Of a DNA stretch of 64,000 bases, positions 56,933 to 64,000 are shown piece after piece. The DNA lies in the NCBI RefSeq assembly GCF_018802605.1, contig NZ_CP069161.1, positions 3,968,001 to 4,032,000 on the forward strand, read 5' to 3'. Below the pieces are notes generated by a model. The model did no database searches and was not told where the DNA came from. It saw nothing but the letters and a program-made list of their open reading frames with translations. Every line of letters begins with the position of its first letter. The stretch's first letter is position 1. Position numbers and translations under genes: made by a program. Source of the stretch: Paludibacterium paludis (GTDB lineage: Bacteria; Pseudomonadota; Gammaproteobacteria; Burkholderiales; Chromobacteriaceae).

Positions 56933-57790
56933 ATGAAAATTGCGATAGCCACATTGACCGCGTCAGCCTTTCTGCTCACCGGATGCGGTAGCGGAGGAAA
57001 CAACGGCAGTTCCTCGAACACCCAGCAGACTACGACCCGCGCCGGCACCCCGATCACCGAGAAACAAAACCCGGAAGGGATCTGGCTGGGCACAACCAAG
57101 AACCGCAAGCGGGCCTTCGCCCTTGTCGGCCCGGTTCAGGCAAGCGGCCACCAACCGTTCCACTTTGCCATTGACGTCGGCACGCACCGTTACATGCCAA
57201 GCATCGCCGGATTCCTGACCAGCCAGATCCGGACCTTTTCAGCCAACGATGTCAAAAGCCCATTCTCGGCCACCCGGCTGGCGCTGGAGGGCAACATAAC
57301 CAGCGGGCAGTTCCTGACGGCGCGTCTGGTGGTACCAGGATCGTCCAATGACACACCGGTCGAAGAATACGCGTTCGACTACAACCCGGATTACGATCGT
57401 CCTCTGCCGGTGAAAGCCCTGATGGGCAACTACAGCGACCTCGCCCGCACCCTGCCCGGCTACGGAGGTTATGACCATCAGTCCCCCCTGGCGCTAACGG
57501 TCGACGGGCACGGTATCCTCTCGGGTCATGTGAATGGCTGCGCGGTCACGGGAACCCTGTTCGATCTGGGCAAGAACCAGAAACGGCTCTTCTCGCTGAC
57601 GCTGGAGGCCACTCCGTACGACTCCAGCACCACCTGCTTCTCGGGCAAACGGGGCGAAACCCGAGCCGTCGGCCTCACGGGCCTGGCCACATTGACACGG
57701 TTCAAGGGCGATAACGTCGACTCCCTGCTGTTTGCCGCCACCGATGCCACAGGCGAGCGTCTGCTGGCCGGCGCGGTGGCCAAACAATAA
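56933..57790 (+). CDS. Unrecognised lipoprotein
   Basis: The predicted protein has 285 residues. The lipobox LLTGC (Cys18) follows a classic signal (KIAIATLTASAF), then a Gly/Ser/Asn/Thr-rich tether (19-40). The rest looks like two beta-rich repeats: PEGIWLGTTKNRKRAFALV (about 48-66) starts the first, and LTVDGHGILSGHVNGCAVTG the second, with a Cys pair (NGCAV and TTCFSG) likely to be disulfide bonded. Such lipoproteins are common in Neisseriales and Pseudomonas, but I cannot name a family. An ATG at 56924 is in frame; 56933 gives the better signal. Confidence 0.82.
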   Translation: MKIAIATLTASAFLLTGCGSGGNNGSSSNTQQTTTRAGTPITEKQNPEGIWLGTTKNRKRAFALVGPVQASGHQPFHFAIDVGTHRYMPSIAGFLTSQIRTFSANDVKSPFSATRLALEGNITSGQFLTARLVVPGSSNDTPVEEYAFDYNPDYDRPLPVKALMGNYSDLARTLPGYGGYDHQSPLALTVDGHGILSGHVNGCAVTGTLFDLGKNQKRLFSLTLEATPYDSSTTCFSGKRGETRAVGLTGLATLTRFKGDNVDSLLFAATDATGERLLAGAVAKQ

Positions 57791-57935
57791 GGGGATAGGT
57801 CAGCATGGGGAGGGCGTATCCGGCTTGTGTTGCGGTAGCGCGGTGAACCGCCGAACAGGGAGATCATGCGGGCCGGTCCTTTGCGAACGGGGTTTCGCGT
57901 CAGGCATGGGCGAGAAGGCCCGCCCGCACAAGCCG

Positions 57936-58826
57936 TCAGGCGCCGGCCATGACTCTCGCCTTGTCCTGCAACAGCTTGCGAATCTGCGGCAGCGCCTGCC
58001 GCGCGGCGGCTTCGCCCGCCGCGATCGCTTGGTTGCGCGCCTCGAACGCCGCCGAGCCGATGTTCTGCACCCTCGGCTGAATGATCACATCGGCCGCCCG
58101 CAGCTCCTGAGCCAGGCCGGCGACACTCATGATATTCAGGCTCTGGTCGAGGATGGACAGAAAACCGGTCGCCTTGCCTTTGCCCGGTCGCGCCGAGATG
58201 TCCACGGCGATCACGAAGTCCGCCCCCATCTCCCGCGCCGCGCTGACAGGAACCGGACTGACGAGTCCGCCGTCAACGTAACGTTTGCCGCCAATGTCCA
58301 CCGGCAGGAAGATGTTGGGAATGCTCGCCGAAGCGCGCACGGCCTGCCCGGTGTTGCCAAGGCGAAACACCACGCGCCGTCCGGTATCCAGCTCGGTGGC
58401 AACCGCGCCGAACGGTTTGGCAAGTTTTTCGATGGGCCGGTTGCCCACTTCCTTATTAATGAATCCCTGCAGCTTCTCCCCCTTGATGAACCCCCGGGTG
58501 GACAGCGTGAAGTCGGTCAGATTGCTCTCGTCCAGTGCGGCGGCCTTGGACTGCAACTGGGCGGGGGTATAACCGGCGGCATACAGGCTGCCAACCACGC
58601 TTCCGGCGCTCGTACCGGTCACGATGTCGGCGCTGATGCCGTTGGCCTCGAGCACCTTGATCACCCCGACATGGGCGAATCCCTTGGCCGCGCCGCCGCC
58701 TAGCGCCAGGGCGATACGGGGTTTGGGGAGGATTTTCGGTTGGGAAGGCTGGACAATGGGAGACTGGGTGCCACAGGCGCACAGCAGCAAGGCCAGCACC
58801 GGGGCGAAACGTTTAACGGAAAACAT
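57936..58826 (-). CDS. Patatin-like phospholipase lipoprotein (RssA-like)
   Basis: The 296-residue predicted protein has a lipobox near LLCAC (Cys18 or Cys16), so it is a probable lipoprotein. The patatin domain has LALGGGAAKGFAHVGV (oxyanion loop), GTSAG (Ser73) and the dyad aspartate in VDGG (Asp185). Such enzymes hydrolyse acyl chains of phospholipids. It starts 11 bases after bioC in the same direction, so it may be co-transcribed with the biotin genes; a biotin role is not implied. Confidence 0.88.
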   Translation of the reverse strand: MFSVKRFAPVLALLLCACGTQSPIVQPSQPKILPKPRIALALGGGAAKGFAHVGVIKVLEANGISADIVTGTSAGSVVGSLYAAGYTPAQLQSKAAALDESNLTDFTLSTRGFIKGEKLQGFINKEVGNRPIEKLAKPFGAVATELDTGRRVVFRLGNTGQAVRASASIPNIFLPVDIGGKRYVDGGLVSPVPVSAAREMGADFVIAVDISARPGKGKATGFLSILDQSLNIMSVAGLAQELRAADVIIQPRVQNIGSAAFEARNQAIAAGEAAARQALPQIRKLLQDKARVMAGA

Positions 58827-58837
58827 GACTATTCGGT

Positions 58838-59734
58838 TCAGTTCGGTTTCTTGATGAATTCGATGACTTGGCGGCCATCCGGCAAGACGGCGCCCTTGCG
58901 CGAGGATTCGGATTTCCAGGCATGCCCATACACGACCTCATAGGTCGCTGGAAGTTTCCCATCTTTGCGAAATACTTCATAAGCATCAACCGCAGTCTGC
59001 CAGGCACGTTTGCCGGTCAGACCGCGCGGACGCCCCGCCATTGCATTATGCGCCCCTATACTTTTCAGATCTCGCATTACCGCTTTTGCATCCGGATAGG
59101 TCATGACGATCTTCTCCATGTCCATCACCGGCTCGGCGAACCCGCCCTTGAGCAAGGCATCGCCCAGATCATGCATATCGATGAAGCGATTGACGTGGGA
59201 GGCGGAGTCGACAGCGGCGAAAGCCTGGCGCAATTCGGTCAGGGTATCGGGTCCCAGCGTGGAAAACATCAGCATCCCTTGCGGCTTGAGCACGCGGCGG
59301 AATTCCGCGAACACGCGATCCGGAATGTTCACCCACTGGATGGCAAGATTGGACCAAATCATGTCGACGCTATTGTCGGCCAGCGGCAACGCCTCCAGAT
59401 CGCCGCACGTCATCCACGGATCCTTGCCGAACCAGCGCCCCAGAAGGCCCGCGCCACGCCGGACTTTCTCGCGGGAAACCGACAACATGCCGTGCGCCAG
59501 ATCCAGTTCGACCACGCGTGCCTCCGGATAACGGCGCCGCAAGGCGGCGGCGCTTTCGCCGGTACCGCTGCCGGCATCGAGAATCAGCCGGGGCGCCACC
59601 TTGATATAGTCAAGCCGTTCCCCCATGCGCACCGCCACCTCCCGCTGCAGCACCGCCGCCTCGTCATAGTGTTGCGCCGCCTTGTCGAACGAGGCGCGTA
59701 CCCGGGATTTGTCGGTATAAAAGACTTCGGTCAT
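58838..59734 (-). CDS. bioC: Malonyl-ACP O-methyltransferase
   Basis: BioC methylates malonyl-ACP to start pimelate synthesis for biotin. The 298-residue protein has RASFDKAAQHYDEAAVLQRE at the N-terminus, the SAM loop LDAGSGTGESAAALR, VELDLAHGML, and DMIWSNLAIQW. Its start overlaps the bioH stop by four bases (ATGA). The C-terminus is longer than in E. coli BioC. Confidence 0.92.
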   Translation of the reverse strand: MTEVFYTDKSRVRASFDKAAQHYDEAAVLQREVAVRMGERLDYIKVAPRLILDAGSGTGESAAALRRRYPEARVVELDLAHGMLSVSREKVRRGAGLLGRWFGKDPWMTCGDLEALPLADNSVDMIWSNLAIQWVNIPDRVFAEFRRVLKPQGMLMFSTLGPDTLTELRQAFAAVDSASHVNRFIDMHDLGDALLKGGFAEPVMDMEKIVMTYPDAKAVMRDLKSIGAHNAMAGRPRGLTGKRAWQTAVDAYEVFRKDGKLPATYEVVYGHAWKSESSRKGAVLPDGRQVIEFIKKPN

Positions 59735-60495
59735 GCGTTGCTTTCCAGATGGTGGGCGAGCCGCGTCACGAACTCGCTCTCGTGAGACAGGAACGGGGCA
59801 TGCGATGCCCTGGGGAATTCGTGCAAAGTGGCGAAGGTCAGATTGTCGCGCAACCAGTGCGCCGCGCCGATCGGCGTGATGGCATCGCGCGCGCCGTGAA
59901 AAAGTCCGACCGGGCAGAGGATATCCGGCGCGAGCGACCGCCCATCGCCATCGAGCAGCAGCGCGAGCGCGCTTTTGAGTCCCGCCGGCCGACCATGGGC
60001 GAACAGCAGATCCCTGACCGCTCGCAACGTTTCCCGGGCCTCGGGCGCGCCCAACATCTGCAAAGCCAGAAAACGCTCGAGCGTGAGATCGAAGTCATCG
60101 TCAAGGCTGTCGGCGACAGCGTTCAGATGACGCGCCTCCTGAGCATGCGGCCAATCGCCGCGGCGTGTGAAACAGGGACTGGTCGACACCAGCGCGAGGC
60201 TTTTCACTTGATGGGGATGACGCGCGGCCCAGTGCTGGGCGAGATAGCCGCCGAGCGACCAGCCGACGACCTGCACGGGAAACGGAAACAGCCCGGCCAG
60301 CGCATCGGCGATCGCCGGAGCGTCAAAAGGGTCGAGAGGCGGCGATGCCCCGTGCCCTGGCAAATCCACCGCATGCAGGCAGAACCGGGACTCCAGCGCA
60401 TCGGCAATACGTCCGAATACTCCGCCGTGCAACCCCCAGCCATGCAGGAGCACCACATCGGAGCCACGGCCGCGCGTCTCAACAAATAGATTCAT
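59731..60495 (-). CDS. bioH: Pimeloyl-ACP methyl ester carboxylesterase
   Basis: BioH removes the methyl group once pimeloyl-ACP is made. The 254-residue alpha/beta hydrolase has LLHGWGLHGG (oxyanion), the nucleophile Ser80 in VVGWSLGGYLAQ, HGARDAITP (Asp) and RASHAPFLSH (His). It is followed directly by bioC. The 187 bases between bioF and bioH hold no gene that I see. Confidence 0.93.
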   Translation of the reverse strand: MNLFVETRGRGSDVVLLHGWGLHGGVFGRIADALESRFCLHAVDLPGHGASPPLDPFDAPAIADALAGLFPFPVQVVGWSLGGYLAQHWAARHPHQVKSLALVSTSPCFTRRGDWPHAQEARHLNAVADSLDDDFDLTLERFLALQMLGAPEARETLRAVRDLLFAHGRPAGLKSALALLLDGDGRSLAPDILCPVGLFHGARDAITPIGAAHWLRDNLTFATLHEFPRASHAPFLSHESEFVTRLAHHLESNA

Positions 60496-60682
60496 GGGCA
60501 GTCAGATTGGGGCAAGGCATCCGTTTCGCAAGTACGCACGGCCCCGCCGGTCAATGGCCAACGCCGACGCGGGACGGGCGAAATAGTCGCCAGGATCATA
60601 TGGCGGTTCGGGCGCGTCGTCATGCCTTCATGGTAGCCACTCGCTCCCGGTTCGCCGTGGTTGTGCGCGATGACGACCCCCT

Positions 60683-61837
60683 TCACGGCGACGCCAGAAC
60701 CGCCAGGCGACCGATCAGCCGGTCGACATCCTGTTCCGAATGGGCCGCGCTCAGCGACACCCTGAGGCGTGCCGTTCCCTCCGGAACGGTGGGAGGACGG
60801 ATGGCCGGCACCTGGAACCCCTCGTCGAACAGGGCGGCGGCGACATCGAGCGCGCGCCTGGCATCGCCAAGCACCACCGCCTGAACCGGCGTGCGCGAAG
60901 GCAGGACCGCCACCCCGGCCGCGCCCAGCTCGCGTTGCATCCTGGACGCGAGCGCCAGGACATGCCCGCGGCGCCATGGCTCTCCCCGCATAACCTCAAG
61001 ACTCGCCAGCACGGCGGCGGACAAGGCGGGAGGAGACGCCGTGGTATAGATATAAGAGCGCGCCCGATTGACAAGCCATTGGCAAACCCTGCGATCGGCC
61101 GCGACAAACGCGCCGGACACGCCGGCGGCCTTGCCGAGCGTCGCCATACCGATCAGTCGCGGCGACGCGAGCGAGGCCTCCGCCAAACTGCCGCGCCCGT
61201 CCCCAAGCACGCCGAAACCGTGGGCATCGTCCACATAGAGCCAGGCATCGAAACGTTCCGCCAGCTCAAGAAGACCGGCAAGCGGCGCCTCGTCGCCATC
61301 CATGCTGTACACGGCGTCCACCGCGATCAGCCGGCCGGCCGCTTCGGTTGTCGACAGCAGGTGCGCCAGATGATCCAGGTCATTGTGGCGAAAACGGCGG
61401 AAGGTCGCGCGCGACAGCTGGCAGGCATCATTGAGCGACGCATGGTTGAGCTTGTCGCCGAACACCGCGTCGCCACGCCCGGCGAGCGCGGTGATCACCG
61501 CGAGATTGGCAAGGTAGCCCGAGGAGAACAGCACGCTCGCCTCCCGCCCGACAAAACCGGCGAGCGCGGTTTCGGCTTCCTCGTGCGGCGCGAAATGGCC
61601 GGCGACGAGGTGGGACGCGCCGCCGCCCACGCCGTAATGCCGCACGGCCCGGGTCACGGCCGCGATCAGCGCGGGGTGATTGGCAAGACCGAGGTAATCG
61701 TTGCTGGCAAAGGCGATACGCGACCGGCCGCCGACAACGACATTCGCGCCCTGCGCGGACTCCAAGGTCTGCCGCTGCCGGAAAAGCCCCCGGCCGGCCA
61801 GCGCCGCGAGGGCGGCATCGATTTCATCCGGTTTCAC
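60683..61837 (-). CDS. bioF: 8-amino-7-oxononanoate synthase
   Basis: BioF condenses pimeloyl-ACP with alanine. The 384-residue PLP enzyme has ASNDYLGLANHP, GVGGGASHLVAGHF, DDAHGFGVLGDGRG, and the PLP lysine Lys236 in MATLGKAAGVSGAF. It lies 13 bases after bioB. Confidence 0.95.
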   Translation of the reverse strand: MKPDEIDAALAALAGRGLFRQRQTLESAQGANVVVGGRSRIAFASNDYLGLANHPALIAAVTRAVRHYGVGGGASHLVAGHFAPHEEAETALAGFVGREASVLFSSGYLANLAVITALAGRGDAVFGDKLNHASLNDACQLSRATFRRFRHNDLDHLAHLLSTTEAAGRLIAVDAVYSMDGDEAPLAGLLELAERFDAWLYVDDAHGFGVLGDGRGSLAEASLASPRLIGMATLGKAAGVSGAFVAADRRVCQWLVNRARSYIYTTASPPALSAAVLASLEVMRGEPWRRGHVLALASRMQRELGAAGVAVLPSRTPVQAVVLGDARRALDVAAALFDEGFQVPAIRPPTVPEGTARLRVSLSAAHSEQDVDRLIGRLAVLASP

Positions 61838-61850
61838 GGCGTTCTGCCGT

Positions 61851-62834
61851 TCAGGCCGGGGAAAGATCGAGCTTGGCCAGCAGCTCGCGATCGGCGATGG
61901 CGTCCGGGTTGTCGGTCGTCAGCAGCTTGTCTCCATAGAAGATGGAGTTGGCTCCGGCGAGAAAACACAGGGCCTGCATGGCCTCCGGCATTTCCCGGCG
62001 TCCGGCGGACAGGCGCACATAGCTTTGCGGCATGGTGATGCGGGCCACGGCGATGGTCCGCACGAACTCGGTCCAGTCGATCGGCTCGGCGCCTTCGAGC
62101 GGCGTGCCGCCGACCTTGACCAGATTGTTGATCGGCACCGATTCCGGAGGCGGCGTGAGGTTCGCCAGCTGCGCGATCAGGCCGGCGCGATCGCGGCGGG
62201 TTTCGTTCATGCCGACGATGCCGCCACAGCAGACGGAAAGGCCCGCGCCGCGCACCTTGCCCAGGGTGTCCAGCCGGTCTTCGTACTCGCGCGTCTGGAT
62301 GATGTTGGCGTAATTATCCGGCGCGGTATCCAGATTATGGTTGTAATAGTCGAGACCGGCATCGGCGAGCTTTTCCGCCTGACCCTCTTTGAGCAGACCG
62401 AAGGTCGCACAGGTCTCGAGTCCCAGCGCCTTCACCTCGCGCACCATCTCCAGGGTTTTTTCCAGGTCGGCGTCCTTCGGGCCGCGCCAGGCGGCGCCCA
62501 TGCAGAACCGGCTGGCGCCATTGGCGCGCGCGGCGCGCGCCGCCTCCAGCACCTCGTCGACGGTCAGCATCGGCGTGTCCTCCACGGGCGTGTCGTGATG
62601 GGCCGACTGCGGGCAGTAGCCGCAGTCCTCCGGACAGCCGCCGGTCTTGATCGACAGCAGCGTGGACAGTTGCACCCGGGTCGGATCGAAAAACTGGCGG
62701 TGAATTTCCGCGGCGCGGAAAACCAGTTCCATGAACGGCAGGCCGAGAAGCGCCTCGATGTCCGCGACACTCCAGGCGGATCCGGAAGGATGGGGCGTGG
62801 CAGGTTTGGAAAAGGCAATGGAAGTGGCGTGCAT
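61851..62834 (-). CDS. bioB: Biotin synthase
   Basis: This radical SAM enzyme inserts sulfur into dethiobiotin. The predicted protein has 327 residues with the radical SAM triad C67xxxC71xxC74 ([13 protein letters not shown]), [10 protein letters not shown], and [17 protein letters not shown] with further cluster-binding residues. The start at 62834 has GGGAT six to seven bases upstream; ATGs at 62840 and 62918 are alternatives. It heads bioB-bioF-bioH-bioC and diverges from comF. bioA and bioD are not in the window. Confidence 0.95.
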   Translation of the reverse strand: MHATSIAFSKPATPHPSGSAWSVADIEALLGLPFMELVFRAAEIHRQFFDPTRVQLSTLLSIKTGGCPEDCGYCPQSAHHDTPVEDTPMLTVDEVLEAARAARANGASRFCMGAAWRGPKDADLEKTLEMVREVKALGLETCATFGLLKEGQAEKLADAGLDYYNHNLDTAPDNYANIIQTREYEDRLDTLGKVRGAGLSVCCGGIVGMNETRRDRAGLIAQLANLTPPPESVPINNLVKVGGTPLEGAEPIDWTEFVRTIAVARITMPQSYVRLSAGRREMPEAMQALCFLAGANSIFYGDKLLTTDNPDAIADRELLAKLDLSPA

Positions 62835-62936
62835 GGGCATATCCCGTACCGGCTCCGCGGACAGCGGGCCGCGAAAGTGGCTAAAGTTGAGGTCGTATAA
62901 CGCGAAACTGTCGGACAATAGTGCGGGAGAGGCGCC

Positions 62937-63647
62937 ATGCTGTCAAATTTGTTGAAATATAAAATTGACAACTGCACAATATTTAATCAAATTTGTGTGG
63001 TATGCCGTGCAACAGGAACCCGCCACGGCCTCTGCGCCCCCTGTCTGACGATGCTGCCGGAGCTCACCGGACCCCGTTGCCCGGGATGCGCGTCGCCCTC
63101 CCCGCAAAACCAGCCCTGCCGGGCCTGCGCGACGAATGAACACGCGCTGGACGCCATACACGCTTCATATGAATATTGCTACCCCCTAGCGCAAATAATT
63201 CAGGCCTTCAAGTACCAGAAGCGCATGGAGCTGGCCGGAGCGCTGGGTTTCGCAATGCGCAGGAAATTGGGTACAATCCCGCCCTGCTTTGATGTTGTCA
63301 TCGCTGTTCCGCTGTCAAATGAACGACTTGCCGAACGCGGATTCAATCAGAGCGAGTTGCTGCGCGAAGCGCTTCTCGGTTCCGGAAAATCGTCCGGATC
63401 GCCAACATGGTGTTGGCGAAAACGCAACACTTTGCCGCAGGCCCGGCTCGGACAGCTCCAGCGGACCCGCAATCTCGAGAATGCTTTTGGCGTAGAACAT
63501 AGGTGCGACGGGCTCGAAATCGCCATTGTCGACGACGTGTCGACCACCGGATCCACCCTCGAAACCCTGGCCTCCGAGCTCAAAAAACGGGGGGCAAAAC
63601 GGGTCGAAGCCTGGGTCCTTGCCCGGTCATTTTCGTCAGTTACTTGA
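62937..63647 (+). CDS. comF: ComF family protein
   Basis: The 236-residue protein has two Cys pairs at the N-terminus (CVVC and CPGC, with CAPC between), then a phosphoribosyltransferase-type domain with [20 protein letters not shown] and the PRPP-binding loop [12 protein letters not shown]. ComF proteins take part in DNA uptake and transformation in several bacteria; the precise activity is unclear. GGGAGAGG precedes the ATG. The first 25 codons are markedly AT-rich and contain a palindrome. Confidence 0.9.
   Translation: MLSNLLKYKIDNCTIFNQICVVCRATGTRHGLCAPCLTMLPELTGPRCPGCASPSPQNQPCRACATNEHALDAIHASYEYCYPLAQIIQAFKYQKRMELAGALGFAMRRKLGTIPPCFDVVIAVPLSNERLAERGFNQSELLREALLGSGKSSGSPTWCWRKRNTLPQARLGQLQRTRNLENAFGVEHRCDGLEIAIVDDVSTTGSTLETLASELKKRGAKRVEAWVLARSFSSVT
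62941..62970. repeat. AT-rich palindrome in the 5' end of comF
   Basis: TGTCAAATTT (62941-62950) and AAAATTGACA (62961-62970) form an imperfect inverted repeat with a 10-base centre. The word TCAAATTTGT occurs both at 62943-62952 and at 62987-62996. It lies within the comF coding start and about 107 bases upstream of the bioB start, so it could be an operator for either gene. It does not match the E. coli BirA site. Confidence 0.4.
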
Positions 63648-63686
63648 CCAACTTTTTGATTCTTTGGAACAATCCTGCTGCCAACG

Positions 63687-64000
63687 ATGTTCACAGTAGT
63701 TCTATTTCAGCCGGAGATACCGCCTAACACAGGCAATGTGATTCGTTTATGTGCCAACACCGGCTGTGAACTGCATCTGGTCAAACCGATGGGGTTTCCG
63801 CTGGACGACGCCAAACTGCGCCGTGCCGGACTCGACTATCACGAGTATGCCCGTCTCGTCGTGCACGAGAACTGGGAGGCCTGCCAGGCAACACTCCAGG
63901 GGCGGCGCATTTTCGCCGCCACCACCAAGGGCGCGACGCGCCATGACCAGACCCAATTCCGACCCGGGGATGTATTCCTGTTCGGACCGGAATCGCGTGG
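63687..64000 (+). CDS. trmL: tRNA (cytidine(34)-2'-O)-methyltransferase, N-terminal part
   Basis: The frame opens with an ATG at 63687 and runs off the right edge with no stop. The 104 full codons begin FTVVLFQPEIPPNTGNVIRL, followed by CANTGCELHLVKPMGFPLDD and ending FLFGPESRG. This is the SPOUT-class TrmL signature (2'-O-methylation of wobble C or cmnm5U in tRNA-Leu). The knot and SAM-binding C-terminus are outside the window. It starts 39 bases after comF. Confidence 0.93.
   Translation, partial: MFTVVLFQPEIPPNTGNVIRLCANTGCELHLVKPMGFPLDDAKLRRAGLDYHEYARLVVHENWEACQATLQGRRIFAATTKGATRHDQTQFRPGDVFLFGPESR

Noticed and set aside
62835..62990. A BirA-type biotin operator between bioB and comF
   Set aside because: The palindrome present (TGTCAA...TTGACA) does not match the known TTGTAAACC-type half sites.

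Overview
The window is a piece of a high-GC proteobacterial chromosome. The layout of the division and cell-wall (dcw) cluster, FtsZ and MraZ, the CNP1-like protein and the bioC/bioH biotin genes point to a betaproteobacterium, most likely Neisseriales (Chromobacteriaceae-like). This is inferred from gene content; there is no rRNA in the window to confirm it. No tRNA, rRNA, CRISPR array, insertion sequence or prophage was seen.

Layout. 1-10.4 kb: the end of a chemoreceptor gene, proA, an AT-rich spacer with DnaA-box-like words, then tlyA, yceH, a prolyl oligopeptidase, threonine aldolase, a small Cys-pair protein, a UbiA-family prenyltransferase, tcdA with an overlapping ykgJ-like gene, and an HD-GYP protein. 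10.5-16.1 kb: an oppABCDF peptide importer on the minus strand with its own terminator. 16.8-19.5 kb: pyrC and tusA on the minus strand, and an NRDE protein with a TTG-started CNP1-like protein on the plus strand. 19.5-37.3 kb: a complete, tightly overlapped dcw operon on the minus strand (mraZ-rsmH-ftsL-ftsI-murE-murF-mraY-murD-ftsW-murG-murC-ddlB-ftsQ-ftsA-ftsZ), then lpxC and a coupled small membrane protein. It is headed by a sigma70-like promoter and four 10-bp-phased MraZ boxes.

37.6-41.4 kb: two unrecognised plus-strand genes with a shared upstream element. They encode signal-less, Pro/Ser-rich and helical proteins that look like secreted effectors. This pair is the best candidate for something undescribed. 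41.4-44.6 kb: gatCAB. 44.8-50.3 kb: the rod-shape operon mreBCD-mrdA-rodA. 50.4-53.4 kb: a fatty-acid-hydroxylase-family membrane protein, then a convergent unrecognised Sec-exported protein with a Gly-rich loop between its only two mature cysteines. 53.8-57.8 kb: an AdiC-like transporter, a MarC-family protein, a PCu(A)C copper chaperone and an unrecognised lipoprotein. 57.9-62.8 kb: a biotin operon (bioB-bioF-bioH-bioC) with a patatin-like lipoprotein behind it. 62.9-64 kb: comF and the start of trmL, cut by the window edge.

The window is therefore dominated by envelope growth: precursor synthesis (mur, ddl, mraY), septal synthesis (ftsI, ftsW, ftsQLAZ), lateral synthesis (mrdA, rodA, mreBCD) and lipid A commitment (lpxC), with housekeeping genes between and a few accessory genes in the gaps.
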